NCBI RefSeq assembly: GCF_011059185.1
Contig: NZ_JAALFE010000009.1
Span: 62,001-126,000 of the forward strand
Source: Paragemmobacter kunshanensis
GTDB taxonomy: Bacteria > Pseudomonadota > Alphaproteobacteria > Rhodobacterales > Rhodobacteraceae
Reading direction: 5' to 3'
Length of the DNA: 64,000 bases
Positions 1 through 7,480 of this stretch are shown one piece after another (positions within the stretch are counted from its first letter, which is position 1; the number at the start of each line of letters is the position of its first letter). A model generated the notes under the pieces. The model was not told where the DNA came from, searched no databases, and saw nothing but the letters and a program-made list of their open reading frames with translations. A program made the translations under genes and the position numbers.

Positions 1-80
1 AAAAGCGCGAGCCCCAAGGCCAGCCGTCCCGTTCCGGCGCGGTGCCGGTTGCGGGAGGAAACGAGGAATGGGAAGCCCCC

Positions 81-154
81 TGGAGGCGGGTACCGGAATC
101 GAACCGGTCTTCACGGATTTGCAATCCGCTGCGTAACCTCTCCGCCAACCCGCC
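81..154 (-). tRNA. tRNA-Cys (anticodon GCA)
   Basis: A complete 74-nt cloverleaf reads on the minus strand, with the CCA tail encoded (complement of 81-83). The acceptor stem pairs GGCGGGT with ACCCGCC. The anticodon stem GGATT/AATCC encloses a loop carrying GCA, so it decodes UGC/UGU as cysteine. A T-arm with the usual GTTCGATTC core is present. It is transcribed away from the taurine genes. Confidence 0.95.
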
Positions 155-260
155 ATGCCCAGAGGTGCGGCCTGATTAGGCGATACGGCAGGCGGGCGCA
201 AGGGCCGGGATGGGGGGAAATGCCGGGGATGGGTGGGGCGTCCTGCGGGGGCGGTTTCAT

Positions 261-293
261 CTGGCCTTAACAACGTCGCCGCTCTGGCCCTAT
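261..293 (+). promoter_or_regulatory. Putative TauR operator upstream of tpa (paired direct repeats)
   Basis: Two direct repeats, CTGGCCTTAA at 261-270 and CTGGCCCTAT at 284-293, lie 23 bp apart start to start, 85 nt before the tpa start codon. The same arrangement with the same period occurs before xsc (3715-3747). From memory, direct repeats of the CTGGACTTAA type are the reported TauR site in Rhodobacter capsulatus. Seen directly: the repeats and spacing. Inferred: TauR binding. Confidence 0.75.
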
Positions 294-377
294 CGGGGCG
301 GGCGGCGGTGGGGGATGATGGGGAAGATGGACCCTGCGATTTGCGGGGCTTGCCCCGTTTCACGAAAGGACGCGCCC

Positions 378-1760
378 ATGGAAGGGTTGGATCGTTTCAA
401 CGACATCAGCGAAGTGGTCGAGGCCGACCGCGCCCATGTCTGGCATCACCTGAGCCAGCATAAGCAATACGAGACCGGCATCGACCCGCGCGTGATCGTG
501 GAAGGCAAGGGGATGAAGGTCTGGGATGCCAAGGGGAAAGAGCATCTCGATGCCGTCTCGGGCGGGGTCTGGACGGTGAATGTGGGCTATGGTCGCGAAA
601 GCATCGCCAATGCGGTGCGCGACCAGCTGATCAAGATGAACTATTTCGCAGGCGCCGCCGGGTCGGTGCCGGGGGCGATCTTTGCCCAGCGGCTGATCGA
701 GAAGATGCCGGGGATGAGCCGGGTCTACTATTCGAACTCGGGTTCGGAAGCGAATGAGAAGGTCTACAAGATGGTGCGCCAGATCGCGCATCGTCACCAT
801 GGCGGCAAGAAGTGGAAGATCCTGTATCGTGACCGCGACTATCACGGCACGACCATTGCCGCGCTGGCCAGCGCCGGGCAGGACCAACGGGCGATGCAAT
901 ATGGCCCCTTCCCGGACGGGTTCGTGCGGGTGCCGCACTGCCTTGAATACCGCAAGCAATGGGATGTGGAGAACTATGGCGAGCGCGCGGCGGATGCCAT
1001 CGAAGAGGTAATCCTGCGCGAAGGCCCGGATACGGTGGGCTGCCTGATCCTTGAACCCGTAACGGCAGGGGGCGGCGTGATCGTGCCGCCGAAGGGCTAT
1101 TGGGAACGGGTGCAGGAGATCTGCCGCAAATACGACATCCTCCTGGCCATCGACGAGGTGGTCTGCGGCGTGGGCCGGACGGGGACGTGGTTCGGCTATC
1201 AGCATTACGGCATCCAGCCCGATTTCGTGACCATGGCGAAGGGCGTGGCCTCGGGCTATGCCGCGATTTCCTGCACCGTGACGACCGAGCGGGTCTTCGA
1301 GATGTTCAAGGACGACCCGACCGATCCGATGAGCTATTTCCGCGACATCTCGACCTTCGGGGGCTGCACCAGCGGGCCTGCGGCGGCGCTGGAGAACATG
1401 GCGATCATCGAGCGCGAGGGGCTTCTGGAGAACACGGTGAAGATGGGCGACTATTGCCTGTCGAACCTGCAGGCGCTGATGGAGAAGCACAGGATCATCG
1501 GTGATGTGCGCGGCAAGGGCCTGTTCCTTGGTGCCGAACTGGTGGCGGACCGGGCGACCAAGGAACCCGCGCCAGAGGCGAAATGCCAGGCGGTGGTGGC
1601 CGATTGCATGGCGCAGGGGGTGATCATCGGGGTGACCAACCGGTCGATCCCGGGGCTGAACAACACGCTGTGCCTGTCGCCCGCGCTGATCGCGACGAAG
1701 GATGACATCGACCACATCACCGGGGCCATTGACGGCGCGCTGACCCGCGTCTTCGGCTAA
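378..1760 (+). CDS. tpa: Taurine:pyruvate aminotransferase
   Basis: A class III PLP-dependent aminotransferase of 460 residues that transfers the amino group of taurine to pyruvate, giving sulfoacetaldehyde and alanine in the cytoplasm. The PLP lysine is Lys288, in the context TMAKGVASG, and the preceding LAIDEVVCGVGRTG segment is the usual cofactor-binding region. The start at 378 is chosen because AAAGGA lies 7 nt upstream; longer in-frame starts have no ribosome binding site and would run over the putative TauR operator. Omega-amino acid:pyruvate aminotransferases are close relatives, so the name leans on context: tauR and xsc follow directly. A strong hairpin terminator follows the gene. 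The putative TauR repeats upstream suggest taurine-dependent activation. Confidence 0.9.
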   Translation: MEGLDRFNDISEVVEADRAHVWHHLSQHKQYETGIDPRVIVEGKGMKVWDAKGKEHLDAVSGGVWTVNVGYGRESIANAVRDQLIKMNYFAGAAGSVPGAIFAQRLIEKMPGMSRVYYSNSGSEANEKVYKMVRQIAHRHHGGKKWKILYRDRDYHGTTIAALASAGQDQRAMQYGPFPDGFVRVPHCLEYRKQWDVENYGERAADAIEEVILREGPDTVGCLILEPVTAGGGVIVPPKGYWERVQEICRKYDILLAIDEVVCGVGRTGTWFGYQHYGIQPDFVTMAKGVASGYAAISCTVTTERVFEMFKDDPTDPMSYFRDISTFGGCTSGPAAALENMAIIEREGLLENTVKMGDYCLSNLQALMEKHRIIGDVRGKGLFLGAELVADRATKEPAPEAKCQAVVADCMAQGVIIGVTNRSIPGLNNTLCLSPALIATKDDIDHITGAIDGALTRVFG

Positions 1761-1785
1761 GTCATCGTCCTTGCAAGGAAATTGC

Positions 1786-1824
1786 GCGCGGCCCCTGTGG
1801 GACAGGGGCCGCGCCTTCCTTTTG
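1786..1824 (+). terminator. Rho-independent terminator of tpa
   Basis: A perfect 13-bp stem (1786-1798 with 1802-1814) with a GGG loop starts 25 nt after the tpa stop and is followed by a T-rich stretch (1816-1823). It should end the tpa transcript, so tauR and xsc are probably separate transcripts. Confidence 0.85.
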
Positions 1825-1863
1825 TCTCGCCTGCGCGCCTCTGCGCTTCGGCTCGGGTTTCCT

Positions 1864-1916
1864 GGGTATTTGGGCCAAGATGAAGGGGCATGGGCTTCAT
1901 CTTGGGAAAAATACCC
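1864..1916. repeat. Long imperfect inverted repeat (REP-like) between tpa and tauR
   Basis: Arms of 22 bp (1864-1885 and 1895-1916) match except for three bases, around a 9-nt spacer. The arms begin GGGTATTT and end CCAAGATGAAG. I recall similar intergenic palindromes as common in Rhodobacterales genomes. It may form a bidirectional terminator-like hairpin, but it has no clear T-tract. Confidence 0.7.
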
Positions 1917-2033
1917 TCGGGGGGAGGCCCGCAGGGCCGTGGGGGGCAGAAGGCCCCCTGCCGAGGCTGCCGCCCGGCTTGACGCCCGGCAGGCGCGCGC
2001 GCCTTATGGCCGGATCATGCGGAGAGGCGGCGG

Positions 2034-3494
2034 ATGGAGATACCTGTCGAGAGTTTCTATCTGCCCGAAGGCGGCGGTGGCAGCCTGCAGCAGCGCATCC
2101 GGCAGATGGTGGCCGAAGGGATCCTGGCCGGGCGGTTCCGCGCGGCGGACAGGATGCCTTCGTCGCGGGGGCTTGCGGCGCATCTGGGGGTAAGCCGGAT
2201 CACCGTGACGCTGGCCTATACCGAACTGGTCGCGGCGGATTACCTGACGGCGCGGGGGCGGTCGGGGTATTTTGTCAGCGAGGGCGTGCCGGTGCAGCCG
2301 GAATTCCGCCCCGTTCCGAAGGTGGAAAGCAGCGTGGACTGGGAGGCGCTGTGCGGGGGCCGCTTTTCCCGGATGGAGCGGGTGGAGCGGCCCGAGGACT
2401 GGCGCTCCTACCCCTATCCCTTCATCTACGGGCAGGCGGATCCGGCGCTGTTCGACCACCAGAACTGGCGGCTTTGCGCGCTGCAGGCGCTGGGGCGGCG
2501 GGAGTTCGAGACGCTGACGGCGGATCGCTATGAGCGGGACGATCCGCTGCTGATCGAATACCTTCTCAGGAACATCCTGCCCCGCCGGGGGATCGAGGCG
2601 CGGCCTTCGGAGGTGCTGGTCACCATGGGGGCGCAGAATGCGCTGTGGCTGGCGGCGCAGGTGCTGCTCAGGCCCGGGGGGCATGCGGTGGTGGAAAATC
2701 CGGGCTATCCGGGGTTCCGGGCGATGTGTGCGCAGGCGGGCGCACGGGTGACGCCCGTGGCGGTGGACGAGGGGGGGCTGTCGGTGGACAGCCTGCCTGC
2801 GGGGGTGGATGTCGTCTTTACCACCGCAAGCCACCAGAGCCCCACCAATGCCACCATGCCCGTGGCACGCCGGACAGCCCTTCTGCGGGCGGCGGAAGAG
2901 CGGAATTTCCTTGTGGTTGAAGACGATTACGAGTTCGAGATGAGTTTCCTGAAACCTGTTTCGCCCTCGATCAAGTCGCTCGATTCCGGGGGGCGCGTGG
3001 TGCATGCGGGATCCTTTTCGAAATCCATCTTTCCGGGGCTTCGCCTGGGCTGGCTGGTGGGGCCGGAGCCCTTCATCCGCGAGGCGCGCGCGCTCAGGGC
3101 GCAGGTGCTGCGCCATCCGCCGGGGCAGTTGCAGCGGACGACGGCGCATTTCCTGTCGCTTGGGCATTACGACGCGCTGGTGAACCGGATGAAGGCCGCC
3201 TTCGCCAAGCGGCGCAAGGCGATGGAAGAGGCGATTTCCCAGCACGATCTGAAGGTTGCGGGGCAGGGCGGGTTCGGCGGGTCCTCCTTCTGGATGGAGG
3301 CGGCGCCCCATATGGATACCGAGGAAATGGCGCTGCGCCTGCGGGCGGAAGGGGTTCTGATCGAACCGGGGCGGGTGTTCTTTCATCCCGGCACCGAAGA
3401 GCGGCACTTCTTCCGGCTGGCCTACAGTTCCATTCCCGTGGGCAAGATCCCCGAAGGGATCGCCCTGGTTGCCAGGGCCATGCGCGGGATGTGA
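2034..3494 (+). CDS. tauR: MocR-type transcriptional activator of taurine genes
   Basis: A GntR/MocR fusion regulator of 486 residues. The N-terminal winged helix (about residues 15-80) contains the recognition segment SSRGLAAHLGVSRITV. The rest is a class I aminotransferase-like domain with PLP lysine Lys330 in GSFSKSIFPG. Family members bind PLP plus an amine effector; for TauR the effector is taurine. The start is preceded by GGAGAGG. It sits between tpa and xsc on the same strand, separated from tpa by a strong terminator. The 3' side is bounded by a 331-nt gap holding the probable TauR operator for xsc. The identification as TauR is from context plus architecture; other MocR proteins such as PdxR or GabR share the same fold. 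Confidence 0.88.
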   Translation: MEIPVESFYLPEGGGGSLQQRIRQMVAEGILAGRFRAADRMPSSRGLAAHLGVSRITVTLAYTELVAADYLTARGRSGYFVSEGVPVQPEFRPVPKVESSVDWEALCGGRFSRMERVERPEDWRSYPYPFIYGQADPALFDHQNWRLCALQALGRREFETLTADRYERDDPLLIEYLLRNILPRRGIEARPSEVLVTMGAQNALWLAAQVLLRPGGHAVVENPGYPGFRAMCAQAGARVTPVAVDEGGLSVDSLPAGVDVVFTTASHQSPTNATMPVARRTALLRAAEERNFLVVEDDYEFEMSFLKPVSPSIKSLDSGGRVVHAGSFSKSIFPGLRLGWLVGPEPFIREARALRAQVLRHPPGQLQRTTAHFLSLGHYDALVNRMKAAFAKRRKAMEEAISQHDLKVAGQGGFGGSSFWMEAAPHMDTEEMALRLRAEGVLIEPGRVFFHPGTEERHFFRLAYSSIPVGKIPEGIALVARAMRGM

Positions 3495-3599
3495 GGCGGC
3501 GGGGGGGTAAGGGGGGGCGGTTGCCCCCCCTTCGGCCTGCAAGCCCTTGCGTGCGCTGGGTTTATCTTCCGGTTTGGCCCGGATGGACGGTGCCGCTGC

Positions 3600-3634
3600 C
3601 GGTGCAGACAGCCGGTGCAGACGGCGGTGCAGAC
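3600..3634. repeat. Three direct repeats CGGTGCAGAC
   Basis: The 10-mer CGGTGCAGAC occurs at 3600-3609, 3613-3622 and 3625-3634, at periods of 13 and 12 nt, in the tauR-xsc gap. No function is evident. The rest of this 331-nt gap holds the palindrome at 3683, the TauR-type repeats at 3715-3747 and the leader hairpin at 3771. Confidence 0.55.
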
Positions 3635-3682
3635 GCGCGCCGGGCTCAGGGTGCGTTAACCATATGGGCGGGCGGAGGGGAG

Positions 3683-3703
3683 GTCCCGGGTCAAGCCCGG
3701 GAC
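3683..3703. repeat. Perfect GC-rich palindrome in tauR-xsc gap
   Basis: Eight-bp arms GTCCCGGG and CCCGGGAC flank the 5-nt loop TCAAG. I recall this palindrome as very common in intergenic regions of Rhodobacterales and related Alphaproteobacteria. It lies just upstream of the TauR-type repeats and could end read-through from tauR, although it has no T-tract. Confidence 0.65.
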
Positions 3704-3714
3704 GGGGTTGGCAT

Positions 3715-3747
3715 CTGGACTTAAGCGGCCCGATTTTCTGGCCCTAA
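3715..3747 (+). promoter_or_regulatory. Putative TauR operator upstream of xsc (paired direct repeats)
   Basis: CTGGACTTAA (3715-3724) and CTGGCCCTAA (3738-3747) are direct repeats separated by 13 nt, giving a 23-bp period identical to the pair before tpa. The second repeat ends 78 nt before the xsc start, close to the 84 nt seen at tpa. The conserved position and phase argue for activator binding just upstream of the two promoters. Confidence 0.78.
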
Positions 3748-3770
3748 GCTTCGGGGCCGGGTCGCGGATA

Positions 3771-3795
3771 GAAAGGGGCGAGAGACGCCCCTTTC
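3771..3795 (+). promoter_or_regulatory. Perfect hairpin in the xsc leader
   Basis: GAAAGGGGCG (3771-3780) and its exact complement CGCCCCTTTC (3786-3795) flank a 5-nt loop AGAGA, 30 nt before the xsc start. It lies downstream of the TauR-type repeats, so it should be in the transcribed leader. A role in mRNA stability or translation control is possible but unproven. Confidence 0.55.
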
Positions 3796-3825
3796 GGGCG
3801 CGATGACCCCAGGCGGAGACGACCC

Positions 3826-5601
3826 ATGCGGATGACGACGGAAGAGGCTTTCGTGAAGGTGTTGCAGATGCATGGCATCGACAATGCCTTCGGCATCATC
3901 GGATCGGCCTTCATGCCGATTTCGGACCTGTTCCCCAAGGCGGGCATCACCTTCTGGGACTGCGCGCATGAGGGATCGGGCGGCATGATGGCGGACGGCT
4001 TCACCCGCGCCTCGGGCCGGATGTGCATGATGATCGCGCAGAACGGGCCGGGGATCACGAATTTCGTGACGGCAGTCAAGACCGCCTATTGGAACCACAC
4101 GCCGCTCTTGCTCGTCACGCCGCAGGCGGCGAACCGGACGATCGGGCAGGGGGGCTTTCAGGAAGTGGAGCAGATGGCCCTGTTCAAGGACATGGTCTGC
4201 TATCAGGAGGAGGTGCGCGATCCGTCCCGCGTGGCGGAGGTGTTGAACCGCGTGATCCTGAACGCCAAGCGCCATTCGGCGCCCGCGCAGATCAACATGC
4301 CGCGGGATTACTTCACGCAGGTGATCGACATCGACCTTCCCGCGGTGGTGGAATTCGAGCGGCCTTCGGGTGGGGAGGCGGCGATTGCGGAAGCGGCGGC
4401 GCTGCTGTCATCCGCCAATTTCCCGGTGATCCTGAACGGGGCGGGGGTCGTGATCGGCGGGGCGATTCCGGCGAGTATGGCGCTGGCGGAGCGGCTCTCG
4501 GCGCCGGTCTGTGTGGGCTATCAGCACAATGACGCCTTCCCCGGCAGCCATCCGCTGTTTGCGGGGCCTTTGGGATACAATGGCAGCAAGGCGGGGATGG
4601 AGTTGATCCAGAAGGCCGACGTCGTGCTGGCGCTGGGGACGCGTTTGAACCCGTTTTCCACCCTTCCCGGCTATGGGCTGGATTACTGGCCCAAGGAGGC
4701 CAAGATCATCCAGGTGGATATCAACCCCGCGCGGATCGGGCTGACGAAGCGGGTCACGGTCGGCATCGTGGGGGATGCGAAGAAGGTGGCGGAGGGAATT
4801 CTGGGCAAGCTGTCCTCGTCCGCCGGAGAGGCGGGGCGGAAGGAGCGGCTGGACCTGATCGCCACCACGAAGAGCCGTTGGGCGCAGCAGCTGGCGTCGA
4901 TGGACCATGAGGATGACGATCCGGGGACGAGCTGGAACGAACGCGCGCGGGCGGCGAAGCCGGATTGGATGAGCCCGCGCATGGCCTGGCGCGCGATTCA
5001 ATCGGCGCTGCCGAAGGAGGCGATCATTTCCTCCGATATCGGGAACAATTGCGCCATCGGGAATGCCTATCCGACCTTCGAGGCGGGACGGAAGTACTTG
5101 GCCCCCGGCCTGTTCGGGCCTTGTGGCTATGGTCTGCCCTCCATCGTGGGGGCGAAGATCGGCTGCCCGGATGTGCCGGTGGTGGGCTTTGCCGGGGACG
5201 GGGCGTTCGGGATCGCCGTGACGGAGTTGACGGCCATCGGGCGGCCGGAATGGCCTGCGGTGACGATGGTGGTGTTCCGCAATTACCAGTGGGGGGCGGA
5301 GAAGCGGAATTCGACCCTGTGGTATGACGACAATTTCGTGGGCACGGAACTCGATACGCAGGTGAGCTATGCCGGGATCGCGCGGGCCTGCGGGTTGCAG
5401 GGCGTGCAGGCGCGGACGATGGAGGAACTGCGGGAGGCGCTGGCCAAGGCCGTGGAGGATCAGATGGTCCACGGCAAGACCACGCTGATCGAGGCCTTGA
5501 TCAATCAGGAGTTGGGAGAGCCGTTCCGGCGGGATGCGATGAAGAAGCCTGTTGCCGTGGCGGGGATCTCTGCTTCGGACATGCGTCCGCAGGTGGTTTG
5601 A
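3826..5601 (+). CDS. xsc: Sulfoacetaldehyde acetyltransferase
   Basis: A thiamine diphosphate enzyme of 591 residues that converts sulfoacetaldehyde and phosphate into acetyl phosphate and sulfite in the cytoplasm. The activating glutamate is Glu49 in CAHEGSGG, and the ThDP/Mg motif begins at GDG 457-459 in GFAGDGAFGIAV. Length and the N-terminal MTTEEAFVKVLQMHGI segment fit the Xsc family rather than acetolactate synthase. Start at 3826; an ATG at 3832 is an alternative. The stop overlaps the next start (TGATG), so the downstream permease is translationally coupled. The TauR-type repeats lie about 80 nt upstream. This appears to be the first gene of the xsc-TSUP-ackA-soeABC operon. Confidence 0.95.
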   Translation: MRMTTEEAFVKVLQMHGIDNAFGIIGSAFMPISDLFPKAGITFWDCAHEGSGGMMADGFTRASGRMCMMIAQNGPGITNFVTAVKTAYWNHTPLLLVTPQAANRTIGQGGFQEVEQMALFKDMVCYQEEVRDPSRVAEVLNRVILNAKRHSAPAQINMPRDYFTQVIDIDLPAVVEFERPSGGEAAIAEAAALLSSANFPVILNGAGVVIGGAIPASMALAERLSAPVCVGYQHNDAFPGSHPLFAGPLGYNGSKAGMELIQKADVVLALGTRLNPFSTLPGYGLDYWPKEAKIIQVDINPARIGLTKRVTVGIVGDAKKVAEGILGKLSSSAGEAGRKERLDLIATTKSRWAQQLASMDHEDDDPGTSWNERARAAKPDWMSPRMAWRAIQSALPKEAIISSDIGNNCAIGNAYPTFEAGRKYLAPGLFGPCGYGLPSIVGAKIGCPDVPVVGFAGDGAFGIAVTELTAIGRPEWPAVTMVVFRNYQWGAEKRNSTLWYDDNFVGTELDTQVSYAGIARACGLQGVQARTMEELREALAKAVEDQMVHGKTTLIEALINQELGEPFRRDAMKKPVAVAGISASDMRPQVV

Positions 5602-6341
5602 TGCCCTTTGACCTGTCCCTGATCGGGACGGTCTGGATGGGGGTGGCGGTGCTGGGCGCGGCCTTCATCCGGGGTTATTCGGGGTTCGGCTATTCGGCCA
5701 TCGTGATTGCGGCGTCATCGCTGGTGATGAACCCGCTGAACATGGTGGCGGTGGTGGTGATCCTGGAAACCGCCATGTCGCTGCAGGCGGCGCGGGGCAT
5801 TTCGGCGGATGTGGACTGGCGGCGGGTCTGGCTGATGCTGGCGGGGGCGGCGGTGGGCTTGCCGCTGGGCCTTTGGGCGCTGACGGGGATATCCGAGGAT
5901 GCGGCGCGGGCGGTGATTTCGGCCTATGTGCTGGTGATGTGCGGGGTGCTGCTGGCGGGCTGGCGGCTGGCGCGTGAGGCGCGGGGGATATCGAACCTCG
6001 GGATGGGGGTCGTGTCGGGGCTGGCCAATGCGCCGGGGATGGGGGGGCTGCCGATTGCGGCCTTCTTTGCCGCGCAGCCGATGCGGGCGGCGGTTTTCCG
6101 GGCGACGCTGATTGCCTATTTTCCCCTGTTGGACCTCTATTCCGCGCCCTTGTACTGGTGGGCGGGGCTGGTGACCTGGGACACGCTTTGGGCATCGCTG
6201 ATCGCGCTGCCCTTGACGTTCCTTGGCAACTGGCTGGGAAGCCGGCATTTCCTGAACACCGATCCGCAGGATTTCCGGCGGTTTGCGATCCTGCTGCTGG
6301 CGGGGTTGGCGGGGTTGGGTCTGCTGAAGGCGGTGCTGTGA
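5601..6341 (+). CDS. TSUP-family permease, probable sulfite exporter (TauE/SafE)
   Basis: A 246-residue integral membrane protein of the TauE/SafE (TSUP, formerly DUF81) family, with roughly seven to eight hydrophobic segments across its length. The N-terminal FIRGYSGFGYSAIVIAA and the mid-protein SGLANAPGMGGLPIAAFF are the two glycine-rich repeats typical of the fold. Its place directly after xsc, overlapping it by one base and overlapping ackA at its own stop, points to export of the sulfite made by Xsc. The ATG at 5601 is preferred over a TTG one codon earlier. TSUP members also move other sulfur compounds and organic anions, so the substrate is inferred from context. Confidence 0.82.
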   Translation: MPFDLSLIGTVWMGVAVLGAAFIRGYSGFGYSAIVIAASSLVMNPLNMVAVVVILETAMSLQAARGISADVDWRRVWLMLAGAAVGLPLGLWALTGISEDAARAVISAYVLVMCGVLLAGWRLAREARGISNLGMGVVSGLANAPGMGGLPIAAFFAAQPMRAAVFRATLIAYFPLLDLYSAPLYWWAGLVTWDTLWASLIALPLTFLGNWLGSRHFLNTDPQDFRRFAILLLAGLAGLGLLKAVL

Positions 6342-7480
6342 TGACGGTGCTGGTCGTCAATGCGGGGTCGTCCAGCGTGAAGGTGGCGGTGTTCGATGAG
6401 GGCCTGCGCGAGGTGCTGGCGGGACGGGTGACCGAGATCGGCGGCGCGGCGCGGGTGGAGGTGGGGCCTCTGGTCGGGGCGCGGGTGGTTCCGGATCATG
6501 CGGCGGCGATGGCACTGGTCTTCGAGGCGATGGAGGAGGCGGGGGTTTCCGTCGGGTCGTTGAAGGCGGCGGCGCATCGGGTGGTGCATGGGGGGGCTTC
6601 GCTAGTCGCGTCCTGTCGGGTGACAGGGGCGGTGATGGCGGAGGTGGAGGCCTGCGTGCCGCTGGCGCCTTTGCACAATCCGGCGAACCTGACGGGGATG
6701 CGGGCGGTGGGGGCCTTGGTGCCGGACCTGCCGCAGTTTGCGAGTTTCGACACGGCCTTCCATGCGACGGTGCCGGAGGTCGCGGCGCGCTATGCGCTGC
6801 CTGCGGAGGCCGAGGCGCTGGGGCTGCGGCGCTATGGGTTTCACGGGATCAGTTACGCGTCAGTTGTTCGAAAAGTGCAAGAAATGGGGGGTGTGGCGGC
6901 TTCCAGGCGGATGCTTGTGTTCCATTTGGGCAATGGCGCGTCGGCTTGCGGGATCGTGGATGGGCGGTCGGTCGGGACGACGATGGGGTATTCCCCGCTG
7001 GACGGGCTGACCATGGGGACGCGGGCGGGGGGGATTGACGGGAATGCCGTGCTGCGGCTGGCGGAGGTGCATGGGATCGCGGGGGCGGGGCGAATATTGA
7101 ACCGGGAGAGCGGGTTGCTGGGGCTGGGGGGCGCGTCGGACATGCGGGCCTTGCGGCGGGCGGGAACGGAGGAGGCGCGGTTCGCGGTGGCGCATTTCTG
7201 TTACTGGGCGGTGCGGCATGGCGGCAGCCTGATGGCGGCGATGGGGGGGCTGGATGCCGTCTGCTTCACCGGCGGGATCGGGGAGAATGACGCAGGCGTT
7301 CGGGCGGAAATCTTGCGGGGGTTGGGCTTTGCTGGCGTAAGGTTCGACGCGGCGGCGAATGCGGCGGGGGCGGAGGTGCTGCATCCCGAAGGGGCGGATG
7401 TCGCTGTCTGGATAGTCGCGGCAGAGGAAGAGCGTCAGATTGCGATGGAGGCCATGCATCTGATGGCGGGGGGCGCGTGA
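6341..7480 (+). CDS. ackA: Acetate kinase
   Basis: A 379-residue ASKHA-fold kinase that interconverts acetyl phosphate + ADP and acetate + ATP. The N-terminal LVVNAGSSSVKVAVFD is the family signature, and FHLGNGASACG plus MGTRAGGIDGN are the nucleotide and active-site loops. It is embedded between the sulfite permease and soeA with overlapping stops and starts (6341 and 7480), so it is clearly part of the taurine operon. Many relatives instead carry phosphotransacetylase (pta) here to make acetyl-CoA. With ackA, the acetyl phosphate from Xsc can yield ATP directly, with acetate then re-activated or excreted. It is slightly shorter than the usual ~400 residues, but the motifs are complete. Confidence 0.92.
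   Translation: MTVLVVNAGSSSVKVAVFDEGLREVLAGRVTEIGGAARVEVGPLVGARVVPDHAAAMALVFEAMEEAGVSVGSLKAAAHRVVHGGASLVASCRVTGAVMAEVEACVPLAPLHNPANLTGMRAVGALVPDLPQFASFDTAFHATVPEVAARYALPAEAEALGLRRYGFHGISYASVVRKVQEMGGVAASRRMLVFHLGNGASACGIVDGRSVGTTMGYSPLDGLTMGTRAGGIDGNAVLRLAEVHGIAGAGRILNRESGLLGLGGASDMRALRRAGTEEARFAVAHFCYWAVRHGGSLMAAMGGLDAVCFTGGIGENDAGVRAEILRGLGFAGVRFDAAANAAGAEVLHPEGADVAVWIVAAEEERQIAMEAMHLMAGGA

Noticed and set aside
210-377. N-terminal extension of tpa in the same frame
   Set aside because: It covers the TauR-type repeats, lacks a ribosome site and is not expected in the aminotransferase family; the start at 378 is preferred.
3600-3634. Three CGGTGCAGAC repeats as replication iterons
   Set aside because: Too few, with uneven spacing, and no replication gene or AT-rich region nearby; kept only as a small repeat.
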